DNA of 32,438 nt. It comes from Flavobacterium daemonense (GTDB lineage: Bacteria; Bacteroidota; Bacteroidia; Flavobacteriales; Flavobacteriaceae). Location of the stretch: NCBI RefSeq assembly GCF_007341385.1, contig NZ_VJYD01000023.1, forward strand, positions 1-32,438, in the 5' to 3' direction. The notes beneath the pieces were generated by a model, which had not been told where the DNA came from, did no database searches, and was given only the letters and a program-made list of their open reading frames with translations. Below, piece after piece: positions 1-8,949 of the stretch; position 1 is the first letter of the stretch; each line of letters begins with the position of its first letter. A program made the translations under genes and the position numbers.

Positions 1-746
1 TGACCTGCGCCTGTACCTACTGTAACTGGAGTTCCGTTCAGCGTATCATTTGCTGTCAGAGAAATTGTCGTTCCGCCAGTGTTGCTGTTGATTGCTGTTG
101 TTGTTTCGGTTACTGCGTCGATTACCGGAATCACAATCGGAGCATTTACTGTCAAGCTAACCGAAGCAGTCGAGCAGTTTGATGCATTGGTCTTGTCGCA
201 GATTGAGTACGTCAATGTGTAAGTTCCCGCAGGAGCATTTGCGCCAAGCGTTGCAATTCCTGTTGAAGGATCAAGCGTTAAATAACCTGAAGCATCTGGA
301 ACTGTCGTTGTGATTTTCACTTCTGAAGCAGTCAGAGGCTGTCCATTTCTTGTATCGTTGTCAACAACTGAAATTATGGTTTGAGGCTGATAAGAAACTG
401 TAACCGAAGCCGGATTATCAGCATTGGCAACTAAAACATCGCCCACAACCTGAATATAGCTTTTAACAGTATCGCAATTCAATGCATGATCATTGTCGCA
501 GATCGTGTATTCCACTTCATAATTTCCTGAAGCTGTTCCCGGAGCTACAGTAATAGTTTTATCCGCATTCAACGTCAATCCCGCAGGAAGTGTGCTGATA
601 AGCGTAAAATCAACCTGACCTGCGCCTGTACCTACTGTAACTGGAGTTCCGTTCAGCGTATCATTTGCTGTCAGAGAAATTGTCGTTCCGCCCGTGTTGC
701 TGTTGATTGCTGTAGTAGTTTCTGTTACTGCATCGATTACAGGTCT
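1..746 (-). repeat. Long-period (615 bp) direct repeat, left copy truncated by window edge
   Basis: Bases 616-746 are repeated almost exactly at 1-131, an offset of 615 bp (205 codons). On the coding strand both copies encode the same segment, including LTANDTLNGTPVTVGTGAG and the following Q. The sequence between the copies encodes the rest of one ~205-residue module with CDNDHALNCDTV-type and CDKTNASNCSTA-type strands. The repeat unit probably continues beyond the left edge. Confidence 0.85.
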
Positions 747-3700
747 TTCAATAACAATTTTGACAGTTGCAGAATCACAAACACTACTGTCTGCCGACAT
801 ACAAATCGTGTAAGTAATTGAATAAGTTCCTGCAAGTGTATTTGGAGCAACTGTAATTGTTCCATCAGCATTAAACACTATTCCTGTTGGAAGTGTACTG
901 GTTGAAACAGTTACATCTGCCGGTAAAAATGATGAACCATTTATTTTATCATTGACAAAAACAGTTGAAATAGCTCCTCCTGCCGCTCCATTTATTACAG
1001 CTGGGAAATCATCTTGCGCACAAATATAATTTACGATTTTAACGTCAGATGAAGCTGTCGATTTACAACCTTGATCATCAGTAACAGTATAATTATAAGT
1101 GTTTCCAGCTGTTAATCCTGTAATGGTGGTTGAAGCAGCATTTCCAGAAATATTTCCAGGGTTTATTGTCCAAGTTCCTGCTGGCAGACCACTCAATACG
1201 ACGCTAGCCGTTGATGATGTACATGTTGGCTGTGTAATTAACCCAACAATTGGACTTGAAACATTTATTACTGTCAATTGAAGTTCCTGATCAGCCGTGC
1301 ATCCGCTATTTGAAACTGTGTAAGTTCCAGCTGTCGTATAGGCTGTTGAATTTACCGACCATTTATATGTATCTCCCGAGCAGATAGTAGCAGTAGTTAT
1401 AACTTTCGCAGGTTTTGAATTTACAGTGACATTTACCAATGTTCTCGGACTTTCACAATTATCTAAAGTCTGACTTACATAATATGATCCCGTTGCAAGA
1501 ATATCTGTACCAGCATATAATGTTCCGTTTGCCAAAGCATTATACCATTTTAAGCCACTTCCAGTAGCGATTAAATCGTTTATAGTTTTCGCATCAGCAA
1601 AACAAAAGGTTTGAGACGAAGCTACAGGAGCTGACGGAACAGTTTTTGGCGCAGCAGTTCCTGAGCCCAAAGCGCTTGTACATCCGTTTACCGTCTGTGT
1701 AACTGAATATGTTCCCACTGTAGAAACCGTGATGGATGAAGTTGTTTCTCCGGTGCTCCATAACAATGTTCCCGCAGCCGATGTCGTCAAAGTCGATGTG
1801 CCGTCACAGTTGTTTGTAACGTTAACGGTTGGCGTTGATGGAGTCGATTTCGGCGCAGCAGTTCCTGAACCCGCAGCACTCGTACAGCCGTTTACTGTCT
1901 GTGTAACTGAGTATGTTCCCGCTGTAGAAACCGTGATGGATGAAGTCGTTTCTCCGGTGCTCCATAACAATGTTCCCGTTGCCGATGTTGTCAAATTCGA
2001 TGTGCCGTCACAGTTGTTTGAAACGTTAACGGTTGGCGTTGATGGAGTTGTTTTCGGCGCGGCAATTCCTGAGCCGGAAGCGCTTGTACAGCCGTTTACC
2101 GTCTGTGTTACAGTATATGTGCCTGGTGTATTAACCGTGATGGATGAAGTCGTTTCTCCTGTGCTCCATAACAATGTTCCCGCAGCCGATGTAGTCAATG
2201 TCGATGTGCCGTTGCAGTTGTTTGTAACGTTAACAATTGGCGTTGATGGAGTCGATTTCGGCGCAGCAATTCCTGAGCCGGAAGCGCTTGTACAGCCGTT
2301 TACCGTCTGCGTTACAGTATATGTTCCCGCTGTAGAAACTGTAATGGATGAAGTCGTTTCTCCAGTGCTCCACAACAATGCTCCTGCAGCCGATGTCGTC
2401 AATGTCGATGTGCCGTTGCAGTTGTTTGTAACGTTTACAGTTGGCGTTGATGGAGTCGATTTCGGCGCAGCAATTCCTGAGCCAGCCAAACTTGTACATC
2501 CGTTTACTGTCTGTGTTACAGTATATGTGCCTGCTGTAGAAACCGTGATGGATGAAGTCGTTTCTCCAGTGCTCCACAACAATGTTCCTGTAGCCGATGT
2601 CGTCAATGTCGATGTGCCGTTGCAGTTGTTTGTAACGTTTACAACTGGCGCTGATGGAGTCGATTTCGGCGCAGCAGTTCCTGAGCCTGCCAAGCTCGTA
2701 CAGCCGTTTACCGTCTGTGTCACAGTATATGTTCCCGCTGTAGAAACCGTAATGGATGAAGTCGTTTCTCCAGTGCTCCACAACAATGCTCCTGCAGCCG
2801 ATGTCGTCAATGTCGATGTGCCGTTGCAGTTGTTTGTAACGTTTACAGTTGGCGTTGATGGAGTCGATTTCGGCGCAGCAATTCCTGAGCCAGCCAAACT
2901 TGTACATCCGTTTACTGTCTGTGTTACAGTATATGTGCCTGGTGTATTAACCGTGATGGATGAAGTCGTTTCGCCCGTGCTCCACAACAATGCTCCTGCA
3001 GCCGATGTCGTCAATGTCGATGTGCCGTTGCAGTTGTTTGTAACGTTTACAACTGGTGTTGACGGAGTCGTTTTTGGCGCAGCAATTCCTGAGCCCGAAG
3101 CGCTTGTACAGCCGTTTATCGTCTGTGTAACTGAATATGTTCCCGCTGTAGAAACCGTGATGGATGAAGTCGTTTCTCCGGTGCTCCATAACAATGTTCC
3201 TGTAGCCGACGTCGTTAATGTCGATGTGCCGTTGCAATTGTTTGTAACGTTTACGGTTGGCGTTGACGGAATAGTATTAACTGTAACATTTACAGGTGCT
3301 GAAGGTGCGCTTACACAACCTGATGCATTTGTTACTTGGACACTATAACTACCTGGAGTAGAAACAGTGATAGATTGGGTTGTTGCACCATTCGACCATA
3401 AATAACCAATTCCACTTGTTGAAGTCAATACAACATTCCCTCCTGCGCAAAGTGTTGTAGAGCTTCCTGCGGAAATGCTTGGTGTTGCTGGTGTAGGATT
3501 TACAGTAACTGATACCAAAATTCTCGAGCTTTCACAATTATTAAGCGTTTGGCTTACGTAATAGTTTGCTGAAGATAGTATCTCTGTTCCGTTAAAAGCT
3601 GTTCCACCTGAACTTGCACTATACCATTTTAAATTTGTTCCCGAGGTAACAACTAAATCATTTACTTTTTTAGCATCACCTGCACAAAATGTTTGAGAAT

Positions 3701-6700
3701 TCGCCGTTGGAACTGGTGTATTATAAACTGTAACCGAAACTGCTGTTCTTGGGCTTTCGCAATTATTCAAAGTCTGAGTAACATAGTAAGTCCCCGTGGC
3801 TAATGTCTCCGTACCACCATATGCTGTCCCGCCTGCACTAGCATTGTACCATTTTAAATTTGTACCTGTAGTTACAACTAAGTTGTTTACTTTTTTAGCA
3901 TCTGGCAAACAGAATGATTGAGCTGGAGCAGTTGGCGCAGCTGTAGTATTTACAGTAACAGCTAATGCAGTTCTTGGACTTTCGCCACAACTGTTTGACT
4001 GGCTTACATAATAATTTTTTGTAGATAGTGTCTCTGTCCCGTCATAAAGTGTTCCTCCTGAACTTGCACTGTACCATTTTAAGTTACTTCCTGTGGCAAT
4101 TAAATTACTTACTGTTTTGCCATCGGTAGCACAAAAAACCTGCGATGAAGCAGTTGGTGCTGATGGAATATCATTTATGGTTACCTGCACTAAAGTTCTT
4201 GCACTTTCACCGCAACTATTTGCGGTTTGGCTAACGTAATAATTTCCAGAAACTACAGTGTCTGTTCCCTTATATTTTGTTCCGCCGGTTGCTGCACTAT
4301 ACCATTTTAAATTACTCCCTGTAGCAACTAAATCATCGAATGTTTTATTTTCAACAGCACAATAGGTCTGAGCTGAAGCAACTGGTGCGGACGAAGAACT
4401 AATTGTAACCTTCACTGCTTTCCTGCTACTTTCACAACCGTTTGTCCCAGTTTGACTCACATAATACGTACGTGCTGTTAATGGAGTATTTACTGCATAT
4501 TGTGTTCCATTTGTAGCTGCATCATACCATTTTAAACTTGACCCTGTCGCTATTAAATCGCCTACAGTCTTGTTTTCAGAAGCACAAAATGATTGATCAG
4601 AAGCAGTTGGAATAGCTGGTTTAACAGTAACTGTTATTGGATTGGAGCTATCACTGGTACATCCTGAACTGCTTACTATTTTAAGAGAATAAACGCCATC
4701 CGCATTAATCGTAACGCTTTGAGTGGTGGCTCCATTTGACCATAAATAAGTACTTCCTCCGTAAAAGGCTGCATTATCAACAGCTTTTAAAACTATACTT
4801 CCAGAGTTACCGCATGTTGCACTATCGGCATTAACATTAATTACTGGAGCAGATGGTTTTGGATTGACGGTCACCACAACTGATTTCACTACCGAACATC
4901 CCTCAGCTGAAACTGCTTTTATATAATAAGTTCCTGCAATTGCGGAAGTTGGGTTTGGATAAACCGTAGTTGCCGTTGCATTTGTATAATATGAAAAAGT
5001 CAAATTACTAGAACTCCCCGCTGTAACTGCTGCCGCTGTTAAATCACCTGTAGCAGGTGAACAAACAGTTATTGGATTAGTTACCAGAGTAACAACTGGA
5101 TTAGGATTTACCGCCGCACTTGCTGAGTTATTTGCTGTATTTGTATCTATAGAAGCAGGTAGCGACGCTGTGTTGGTATAGTTGCCTGATGATTTTACAG
5201 TTGCTGTAATTTTTAATGTAACAGATGTCTGAGCATCTACATCGCCAATACTCCAAATTCCTGTCGCAGAATCATAATTCCCTACCGACGGAGTTGCACT
5301 AACGAAAGTATAGCCCGAAGGAAGCAAATCATTTACTGAAACCCCTGAAACATTATTTCCTCCTAAATTGCTGACTTTAACTGTAAATTCCACATTAGAT
5401 CCAACACATGGCTTTGCGTTATCAACGGTTTTTGTAATTCCAAGATCTGTACATAAAGTAACACTAATTGGTTTCGATTGGGTTTGTGCACCACAGGCCA
5501 AAGTCCAAGAAACCGTATAATTACCAGTTTTAGTTGCTGTATAAGTTGAAGAAGTTGCGCCACTGATCGCCGTTCCGTTATAATACCACTGGTATGGCGC
5601 AAAGTTAGGCAGCGTTGTAAGGGCTGCTGTATTATTTGTACATCCGCCACCGGCAATATATGTTAAAGTAGGATCTTCTGGCTGTGCGGCAAAATTCGAG
5701 AAAAATCCTGCCATCGAAAATCCTCCTCCTTGCTGTACAATAGATACTGTCATTTTACTAGCGCTCGAAATAGAAAGAACATTCGGGCTATTTATTTGAG
5801 TATCTTCAAAATTTATTAAATACCAGCCCGTAGTTCCTAATTGATGACGTGCTGCAATCCCGGTGATCGTTTCAATATTAGTTCCGTTTACCTTTACTTC
5901 ATCCGTTTTGCTTCTTAAAAGAATATATCCGAAGTAAGGCAATGAACCTGTTCCATAATCTCTAAATTTTGCAGTTTCTATAAAATTAGACCCTCCACAT
6001 TCTGATACTGGAGCGATTGTAGAAATATCAACTTCACAAGATTGCGCTGTCCCTGAATAAACAACAATTTTATTATTTGCAGAAACTCGTGAAGCAGAAA
6101 ATGGTGTATCTAAACTACCATTATTAAAAGTATAGAAACTTCCGGCTGTTGTTAGTGTATAATTTGTTGTTGCTGTAAGCACACCAGAAGGTGAATAGGT
6201 GTCAATTACTAAATTTGTATTGTCTTTTGTTGCAACAATAGTTGTTTTTTCGGCTGTATTATTTCCTTTACCTCTTTCAATAAAGTATTCAGTACCCAAA
6301 ACCGATTCAGGTGGAATTTGATTGTAGGCACTATCACCACAACCATCTGGCGTATCAATTGCCGCCGATGTATTCATTACAGCTGGACTTGAAGACTCGA
6401 CTAACGTTCCAATAGGAGCTTTAAATAAATAACTTTGTCCTGCATTTAATGTAGTTGTTACGGCATTATTGATTTTGACAGTAGTATTATCAACTGTTGC
6501 CATAATCGAATAAATTGGCCTTTGATCACCATAATTATTAAAATTTCCTAGAGAACCATCTCTATAATATCCAACTCTAAAACGTATTCCAAGACCAGCA
6601 TCACCAAAACTTGTCAACGCAGCATTACCCTTAAGATAAGCATCATTATTATCTCCCGATTTATCATCTGAAGCAACATTTCGCATATTCACTGACGTTG

Positions 6701-7049
6701 GTCCAGTACTTGTAACAATTAATCCTGCGCCATTAATTACAGTATTTAATGCATACATTGGAAGATTTTTCGCCAAAAGACTAAATCTGTAAATGGCCGG
6801 ATTTCCTTTTACTGCCGATAAAGTTGTCTCCACAGTACTATTACTCCTAGCCACTGTAATAGTAACGGGAGTATCTGAATTTGTAGCAATTACGATTTCA
6901 TTTGATTTACTAAAATACTGCCAAGGCGCCGGTGCTATATAATGTTTTGTATAGAACTGAGCCGAAGCACTGTAACTAATCAGTAATAAAAATGCAATAA
7001 AAAAGGTTAGCCTAGAAAATCTAGACTGAGAAGAAGTAGTGTTATGCAT
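1..7049 (-). CDS. Giant exported modular adhesin-like protein, 3' end outside window
   Basis: One minus-strand frame was sampled at about a dozen places from 7049 to the left edge and gave sensible, in-frame module sequence each time; at least 2349 residues are in the window and the C-terminus is outside. Residues 1-32 form a Sec signal peptide (hydrophobic FFIAFLLLISYSASA, cleavage before QFYTKH). The following ~430 residues resemble the IgGFc-binding N-terminal domain common in Bacteroidota surface proteins. Residues ~533-635 are a DUF11 module (ITKTVDNAKPCVGSNVEFTV). Residues ~810-1185 hold five Ig modules of the CHU_C-associated type (FCxxAKxxxDL, LKWYN, YYVSQT, CESxRT), residues ~1260-1805 eight 68-residue modules, then another Ig module and ~205-residue modules. 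By family, export by the type IX system with a C-terminal sorting domain is likely, but that end is not visible. Role in adhesion or gliding is inferred. Start ATG gives the signal peptide at once. It appears to be monocistronic. Confidence 0.92.
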   Translation of the reverse strand, partial: MHNTTSSQSRFSRLTFFIAFLLLISYSASAQFYTKHYIAPAPWQYFSKSNEIVIATNSDTPVTITVARSNSTVETTLSAVKGNPAIYRFSLLAKNLPMYALNTVINGAGLIVTSTGPTSVNMRNVASDDKSGDNNDAYLKGNAALTSFGDAGLGIRFRVGYYRDGSLGNFNNYGDQRPIYSIMATVDNTTVKINNAVTTTLNAGQSYLFKAPIGTLVESSSPAVMNTSAAIDTPDGCGDSAYNQIPPESVLGTEYFIERGKGNNTAEKTTIVATKDNTNLVIDTYSPSGVLTATTNYTLTTAGSFYTFNNGSLDTPFSASRVSANNKIVVYSGTAQSCEVDISTIAPVSECGGSNFIETAKFRDYGTGSLPYFGYILLRSKTDEVKVNGTNIETITGIAARHQLGTTGWYLINFEDTQINSPNVLSISSASKMTVSIVQQGGGFSMAGFFSNFAAQPEDPTLTYIAGGGCTNNTAALTTLPNFAPYQWYYNGTAISGATSSTYTATKTGNYTVSWTLACGAQTQSKPISVTLCTDLGITKTVDNAKPCVGSNVEFTVKVSNLGGNNVSGVSVNDLLPSGYTFVSATPSVGNYDSATGIWSIGDVDAQTSVTLKITATVKSSGNYTNTASLPASIDTNTANNSASAAVNPNPVVTLVTNPITVCSPATGDLTAAAVTAGSSSNLTFSYYTNATATTVYPNPTSAIAGTYYIKAVSAEGCSVVKSVVVTVNPKPSAPVINVNADSATCGNSGSIVLKAVDNAAFYGGSTYLWSNGATTQSVTINADGVYSLKIVSSSGCTSDSSNPITVTVKPAIPTASDQSFCASENKTVGDLIATGSSLKWYDAATNGTQYAVNTPLTARTYYVSQTGTNGCESSRKAVKVTISSSSAPVASAQTYCAVENKTFDDLVATGSNLKWYSAATGGTKYKGTDTVVSGNYYVSQTANSCGESARTLVQVTINDIPSAPTASSQVFCATDGKTVSNLIATGSNLKWYSASSGGTLYDGTETLSTKNYYVSQSNSCGESPRTALAVTVNTTAAPTAPAQSFCLPDAKKVNNLVVTTGTNLKWYNASAGGTAYGGTETLATGTYYVTQTLNNCESPRTAVSVTVYNTPVPTANSQTFCAGDAKKVNDLVVTSGTNLKWYSASSGGTAFNGTEILSSANYYVSQTLNNCESSRILVSVTVNPTPATPSISAGSSTTLCAGGNVVLTSTSGIGYLWSNGATTQSITVSTPGSYSVQVTNASGCVSAPSAPVNVTVNTIPSTPTVNVTNNCNGTSTLTTSATGTLLWSTGETTSSITVSTAGTYSVTQTINGCTSASGSGIAAPKTTPSTPVVNVTNNCNGTSTLTTSAAGALLWSTGETTSSITVNTPGTYTVTQTVNGCTSLAGSGIAAPKSTPSTPTVNVTNNCNGTSTLTTSAAGALLWSTGETTSSITVSTAGTYTVTQTVNGCTSLAGSGTAAPKSTPSAPVVNVTNNCNGTSTLTTSATGTLLWSTGETTSSITVSTAGTYTVTQTVNGCTSLAGSGIAAPKSTPSTPTVNVTNNCNGTSTLTTSAAGALLWSTGETTSSITVSTAGTYTVTQTVNGCTSASGSGIAAPKSTPSTPIVNVTNNCNGTSTLTTSAAGTLLWSTGETTSSITVNTPGTYTVTQTVNGCTSASGSGIAAPKTTPSTPTVNVSNNCDGTSNLTTSATGTLLWSTGETTSSITVSTAGTYSVTQTVNGCTSAAGSGTAAPKSTPSTPTVNVTNNCDGTSTLTTSAAGTLLWSTGETTSSITVSTVGTYSVTQTVNGCTSALGSGTAAPKTVPSAPVASSQTFCFADAKTINDLIATGSGLKWYNALANGTLYAGTDILATGSYYVSQTLDNCESPRTLVNVTVNSKPAKVITTATICSGDTYKWSVNSTAYTTAGTYTVSNSGCTADQELQLTVINVSSPIVGLITQPTCTSSTASVVLSGLPAGTWTINPGNISGNAASTTITGLTAGNTYNYTVTDDQGCKSTASSDVKIVNYICAQDDFPAVINGAAGGAISTVFVNDKINGSSFLPADVTVSTSTLPTGIVFNADGTITVAPNTLAGTYSITYTICMSADSSVCDSATVKIVIERPVIDAVTETTTAINSNTGGTTISLTANDTLNGTPVTVGTGAGQVDFTLISTLPAGLTLNADKTITVAPGTASGNYEVEYTICDNDHALNCDTVKSYIQVVGDVLVANADNPASVTVSYQPQTIISVVDNDTRNGQPLTASEVKITTTVPDASGYLTLDPSTGIATLGANAPAGTYTLTYSICDKTNASNCSTASVSLTVNAPIVIPVIDAVTETTTAINSNTGGTTISLTANDTLNGTPVTVGTGAG
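1630..3270 (-). repeat. Eight tandem 204-bp coding repeats
   Basis: The phrase atggatgaagt (plus strand) recurs at 1732, 1936, 2140, 2344, 2548, 2752, 2956 and 3160, exactly 204 bp apart. On the real coding strand each unit is 68 residues, with a VTNNCNGTSTLTTSATGTLL segment, a WSTGETTSSITVSTAGTYSV segment and an NGCTSASGSG segment, so each unit carries two cysteines. The unit length is a multiple of three, so copy-number change keeps the frame. Units differ by scattered substitutions, except two that share a long identical block. Confidence 0.95.
3500..4630 (-). repeat. Five tandem ~225-bp Ig modules (CHU_C-associated Ig type)
   Basis: The block accatttta (plus strand; LKWY on the coding strand) recurs at 3623, 3848, 4073, 4301 and 4526, a period of 225-228 bp. 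Each module reads roughly FCxxDAKxxxDL ... LKWYN ... YYVSQT ... CESxRT. A sixth, separate copy lies at about 1420-1640, on the other side of the 204-bp repeats. These copies are more diverged from each other than the 204-bp units, so the array is older. Confidence 0.85.
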
Positions 7050-8022
7050 AGACAGACTGGGTATTAGTTTTGGAAAATAAAATGGCAAAACCCGAAAACC
7101 AAAACTTGATTTTTAGATTTTTAAGCAGATACGTAAAATTTAAATGGATGGATTTCTTGTATTTGAAAAAAGACTTTTCAAACTGATAGAAATAATTATG
7201 AAGTAATTGGACCATAATAATATTAGGTTCGAGACGTATTTGCCTTTTGGTTAAATGAGTAGATTTGGTGTCGCGAAAATAGATAAACACCTAATAACTA
7301 GCTACATTAGTCGACAAACTACCTATAAAAACGTTGAATAACACCTTTTTTCATCTAAAATTAGCATCAAGAATTCCCAAAAGTGCTTATTTCACAATAA
7401 AACCGAAGAATTTTCCTAAAACATTGCTGATTAATCATAGTTTCAGGAAATTTTAAAGATAAAAATCAAAATATCTTACAAAATCAAAAATATTGCTTGT
7501 CTCTGAAGTCCTTAACATTTGTTTGTTCTTTCTTACTTTAGAAATCAGAATTTCTAGGATGACATTTTAATTTAGAATGTAGTCTTTTCAAATATGTAAC
7601 TTAGAAATAAAATTGCTCTCTGCTTTAAAATTTTCATCTTGTCCGAAATACTTAACAAAAATAAAAATCTTGAAAATCAGCTATTTGAAATAAAAAAAAC
7701 AAAATAAATAAAGTTTTTATCGAGTCTAAAATCACTGTTTTCTCTAGAAACAATAAGCACAATTACATAAGATAAATTTCACAAACAAATTACCCCTTAT
7801 AATTAAAGTTTAAAAAATATAGTGTAAAACTAACATAATCAAATGTGTCATTTATCGACAACAATAATCGATAAAATGCTTTCATCGTGTTTTATTTCCT
7901 ACAAAGCACAAAAGCACACGTATCAAACTAAAAAAGAGCGCCTTACAAAAAACACTTGTTGGTTTAAATAAAAAGTAGAAAATTTTTACAGATTGCAATT
8001 AGTTTAAAGTGCCATCTTAGTT
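7050..8022. other. AT-rich intergenic region without a supportable gene
   Basis: This 973-bp gap lies upstream of the giant protein gene and downstream of queG. The only open frame of note (7042-7290, minus, 82 codons) overlaps the start of the giant gene, has no recognisable domain and is not called. A minus-strand TATTTTTG box (7485-7492) matches the phylum -7 consensus but lacks a TTG at the right distance. It would give a ~430-nt leader to the giant gene. I see no RNA gene, repeat or clear terminator here. Confidence 0.6.
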
Positions 8023-8949
8023 TTATTTTAAGAAGGAGATATTTCGTTTTAACCCCTCAAACTTTGTTCTTTTAATTGGAGAATTTTTAAAAACAGCCCG
8101 AAAAGTTTCTTCAGTAATTTCTGTCCAGTCTTTTTTTGAGAAGGAAAGCAGTTCTGGATTAGGGTTGAATAATGGTTCTGAATGAGGCTTTGAAAAACGG
8201 TTCCACGGACAAACATCTTGGCAAGTATCGCAGCCAAACATCCATTCATCAAATTTACCTTTCATTTCATAAGGAATATTTTCCTTTAGTTCTATAGTAA
8301 AATAAGATATGCACTTGCTACCATCTACAACATAAGGCGCCACAATTGCTTGTGTTGGGCATGCATCAATACAGGCGGTGCAGGACCCGCAATGATCAGT
8401 TACTTTGTAATCATATTCCAAATCAAGATCTAAGATTAATTCTGCAATAAAATAGAAAGAACCAACCTTTTGAGTTATTAAATTACTGTTTTTTCCAATC
8501 CAGCCCAAACCGCCTTTTGCCGCCCAAGCCTTATCGAGAACCGGAGCCGAATCCACGAATGCTCGACCAGAAACTGCACCAATATTCTCTTGAATTGAAT
8601 GTAGCAACTCTTTTAATTTCTCTTTAATTACATAGTGATAATCTTGCCCGTAAGCATATTTTGATATTTTAAAACTATCATCATTTTGCGATTCTGAAGG
8701 ATAATAATTAAGAAGTAGAGAAACTACGCTTTTAGCATCATCAACCAGTAAAGTCGGATCTAAACGTTTGTCAAAATGGTTTTCCATATACGCCATCTGG
8801 CCATTATGATTATTATTCAACCATTTTTCTAAACGTGGAGCTTCTTCTTCCAGAAATCCCGCTTTAGATATACCACACGAAAGAAACCCAAGCCTTTTAG
8901 CTTCTTCTTTTATAAATTTCGAATATGTTTCTTTCGCATTAATACTCAT
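8023..8949 (-). CDS. queG: Epoxyqueuosine reductase QueG
   Basis: Cobalamin-dependent iron-sulfur enzyme that reduces epoxyqueuosine to queuosine in tRNA (wobble base of GUN anticodons), the last step of the pathway, in the cytoplasm. The 308-residue protein carries FVDSAPVLDK (131-140, with the family's catalytic acid at Asp133), GWIGKN (149-154), and two ferredoxin-like cluster motifs: CGSCTACIDACP (Cys187, 190, 193, 197) and CDTCQDVCPWN (Cys240, 243, 247). It is shorter than the E. coli protein (~380), which has an added C-terminal region; short forms occur widely. The ATG overlaps the TGA of the upstream P450 gene by 4 bp (ATGA), so translational coupling is likely. It is the last gene of the ruvB-P450-queG unit. 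No other queuosine gene is in the window. Confidence 0.95.
   Translation of the reverse strand: MSINAKETYSKFIKEEAKRLGFLSCGISKAGFLEEEAPRLEKWLNNNHNGQMAYMENHFDKRLDPTLLVDDAKSVVSLLLNYYPSESQNDDSFKISKYAYGQDYHYVIKEKLKELLHSIQENIGAVSGRAFVDSAPVLDKAWAAKGGLGWIGKNSNLITQKVGSFYFIAELILDLDLEYDYKVTDHCGSCTACIDACPTQAIVAPYVVDGSKCISYFTIELKENIPYEMKGKFDEWMFGCDTCQDVCPWNRFSKPHSEPLFNPNPELLSFSKKDWTEITEETFRAVFKNSPIKRTKFEGLKRNISFLK

Noticed and set aside
2230..3237. Minus-strand cysteine- and arginine-rich frames of 225 and 96 codons
   Set aside because: They are out-of-frame readings of the same repeats as the giant gene, with unnatural composition.
1630..3270. CRISPR-like array
   Set aside because: The units are 204 bp, directly adjacent and protein-coding, with no spacers.
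1729..3348. Long repetitive plus-strand open frame (539 codons) across the 204-bp repeats
   Set aside because: The 204-bp unit is a multiple of three, so if one unit lacks stops in any frame, all do. The opposite strand gives a typical Bacteroidota Ig module, in frame with the whole 7-kb gene.
7042..7290. 82-codon minus-strand frame ending with a signal-peptidase-like VYA just before its stop and overlapping the giant gene start by 8 bp
   Set aside because: No domain, Lys/Phe/Asn-rich composition typical of AT-rich noncoding DNA, and the signal-like end is followed by no mature protein.
8028..8046. Strong plus-strand ribosome binding site (aagaaggagatat), like that of common expression vectors
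   Set aside because: It is the reverse of the last codons of queG, no open frame follows on the plus strand, and the match is chance rather than vector sequence.
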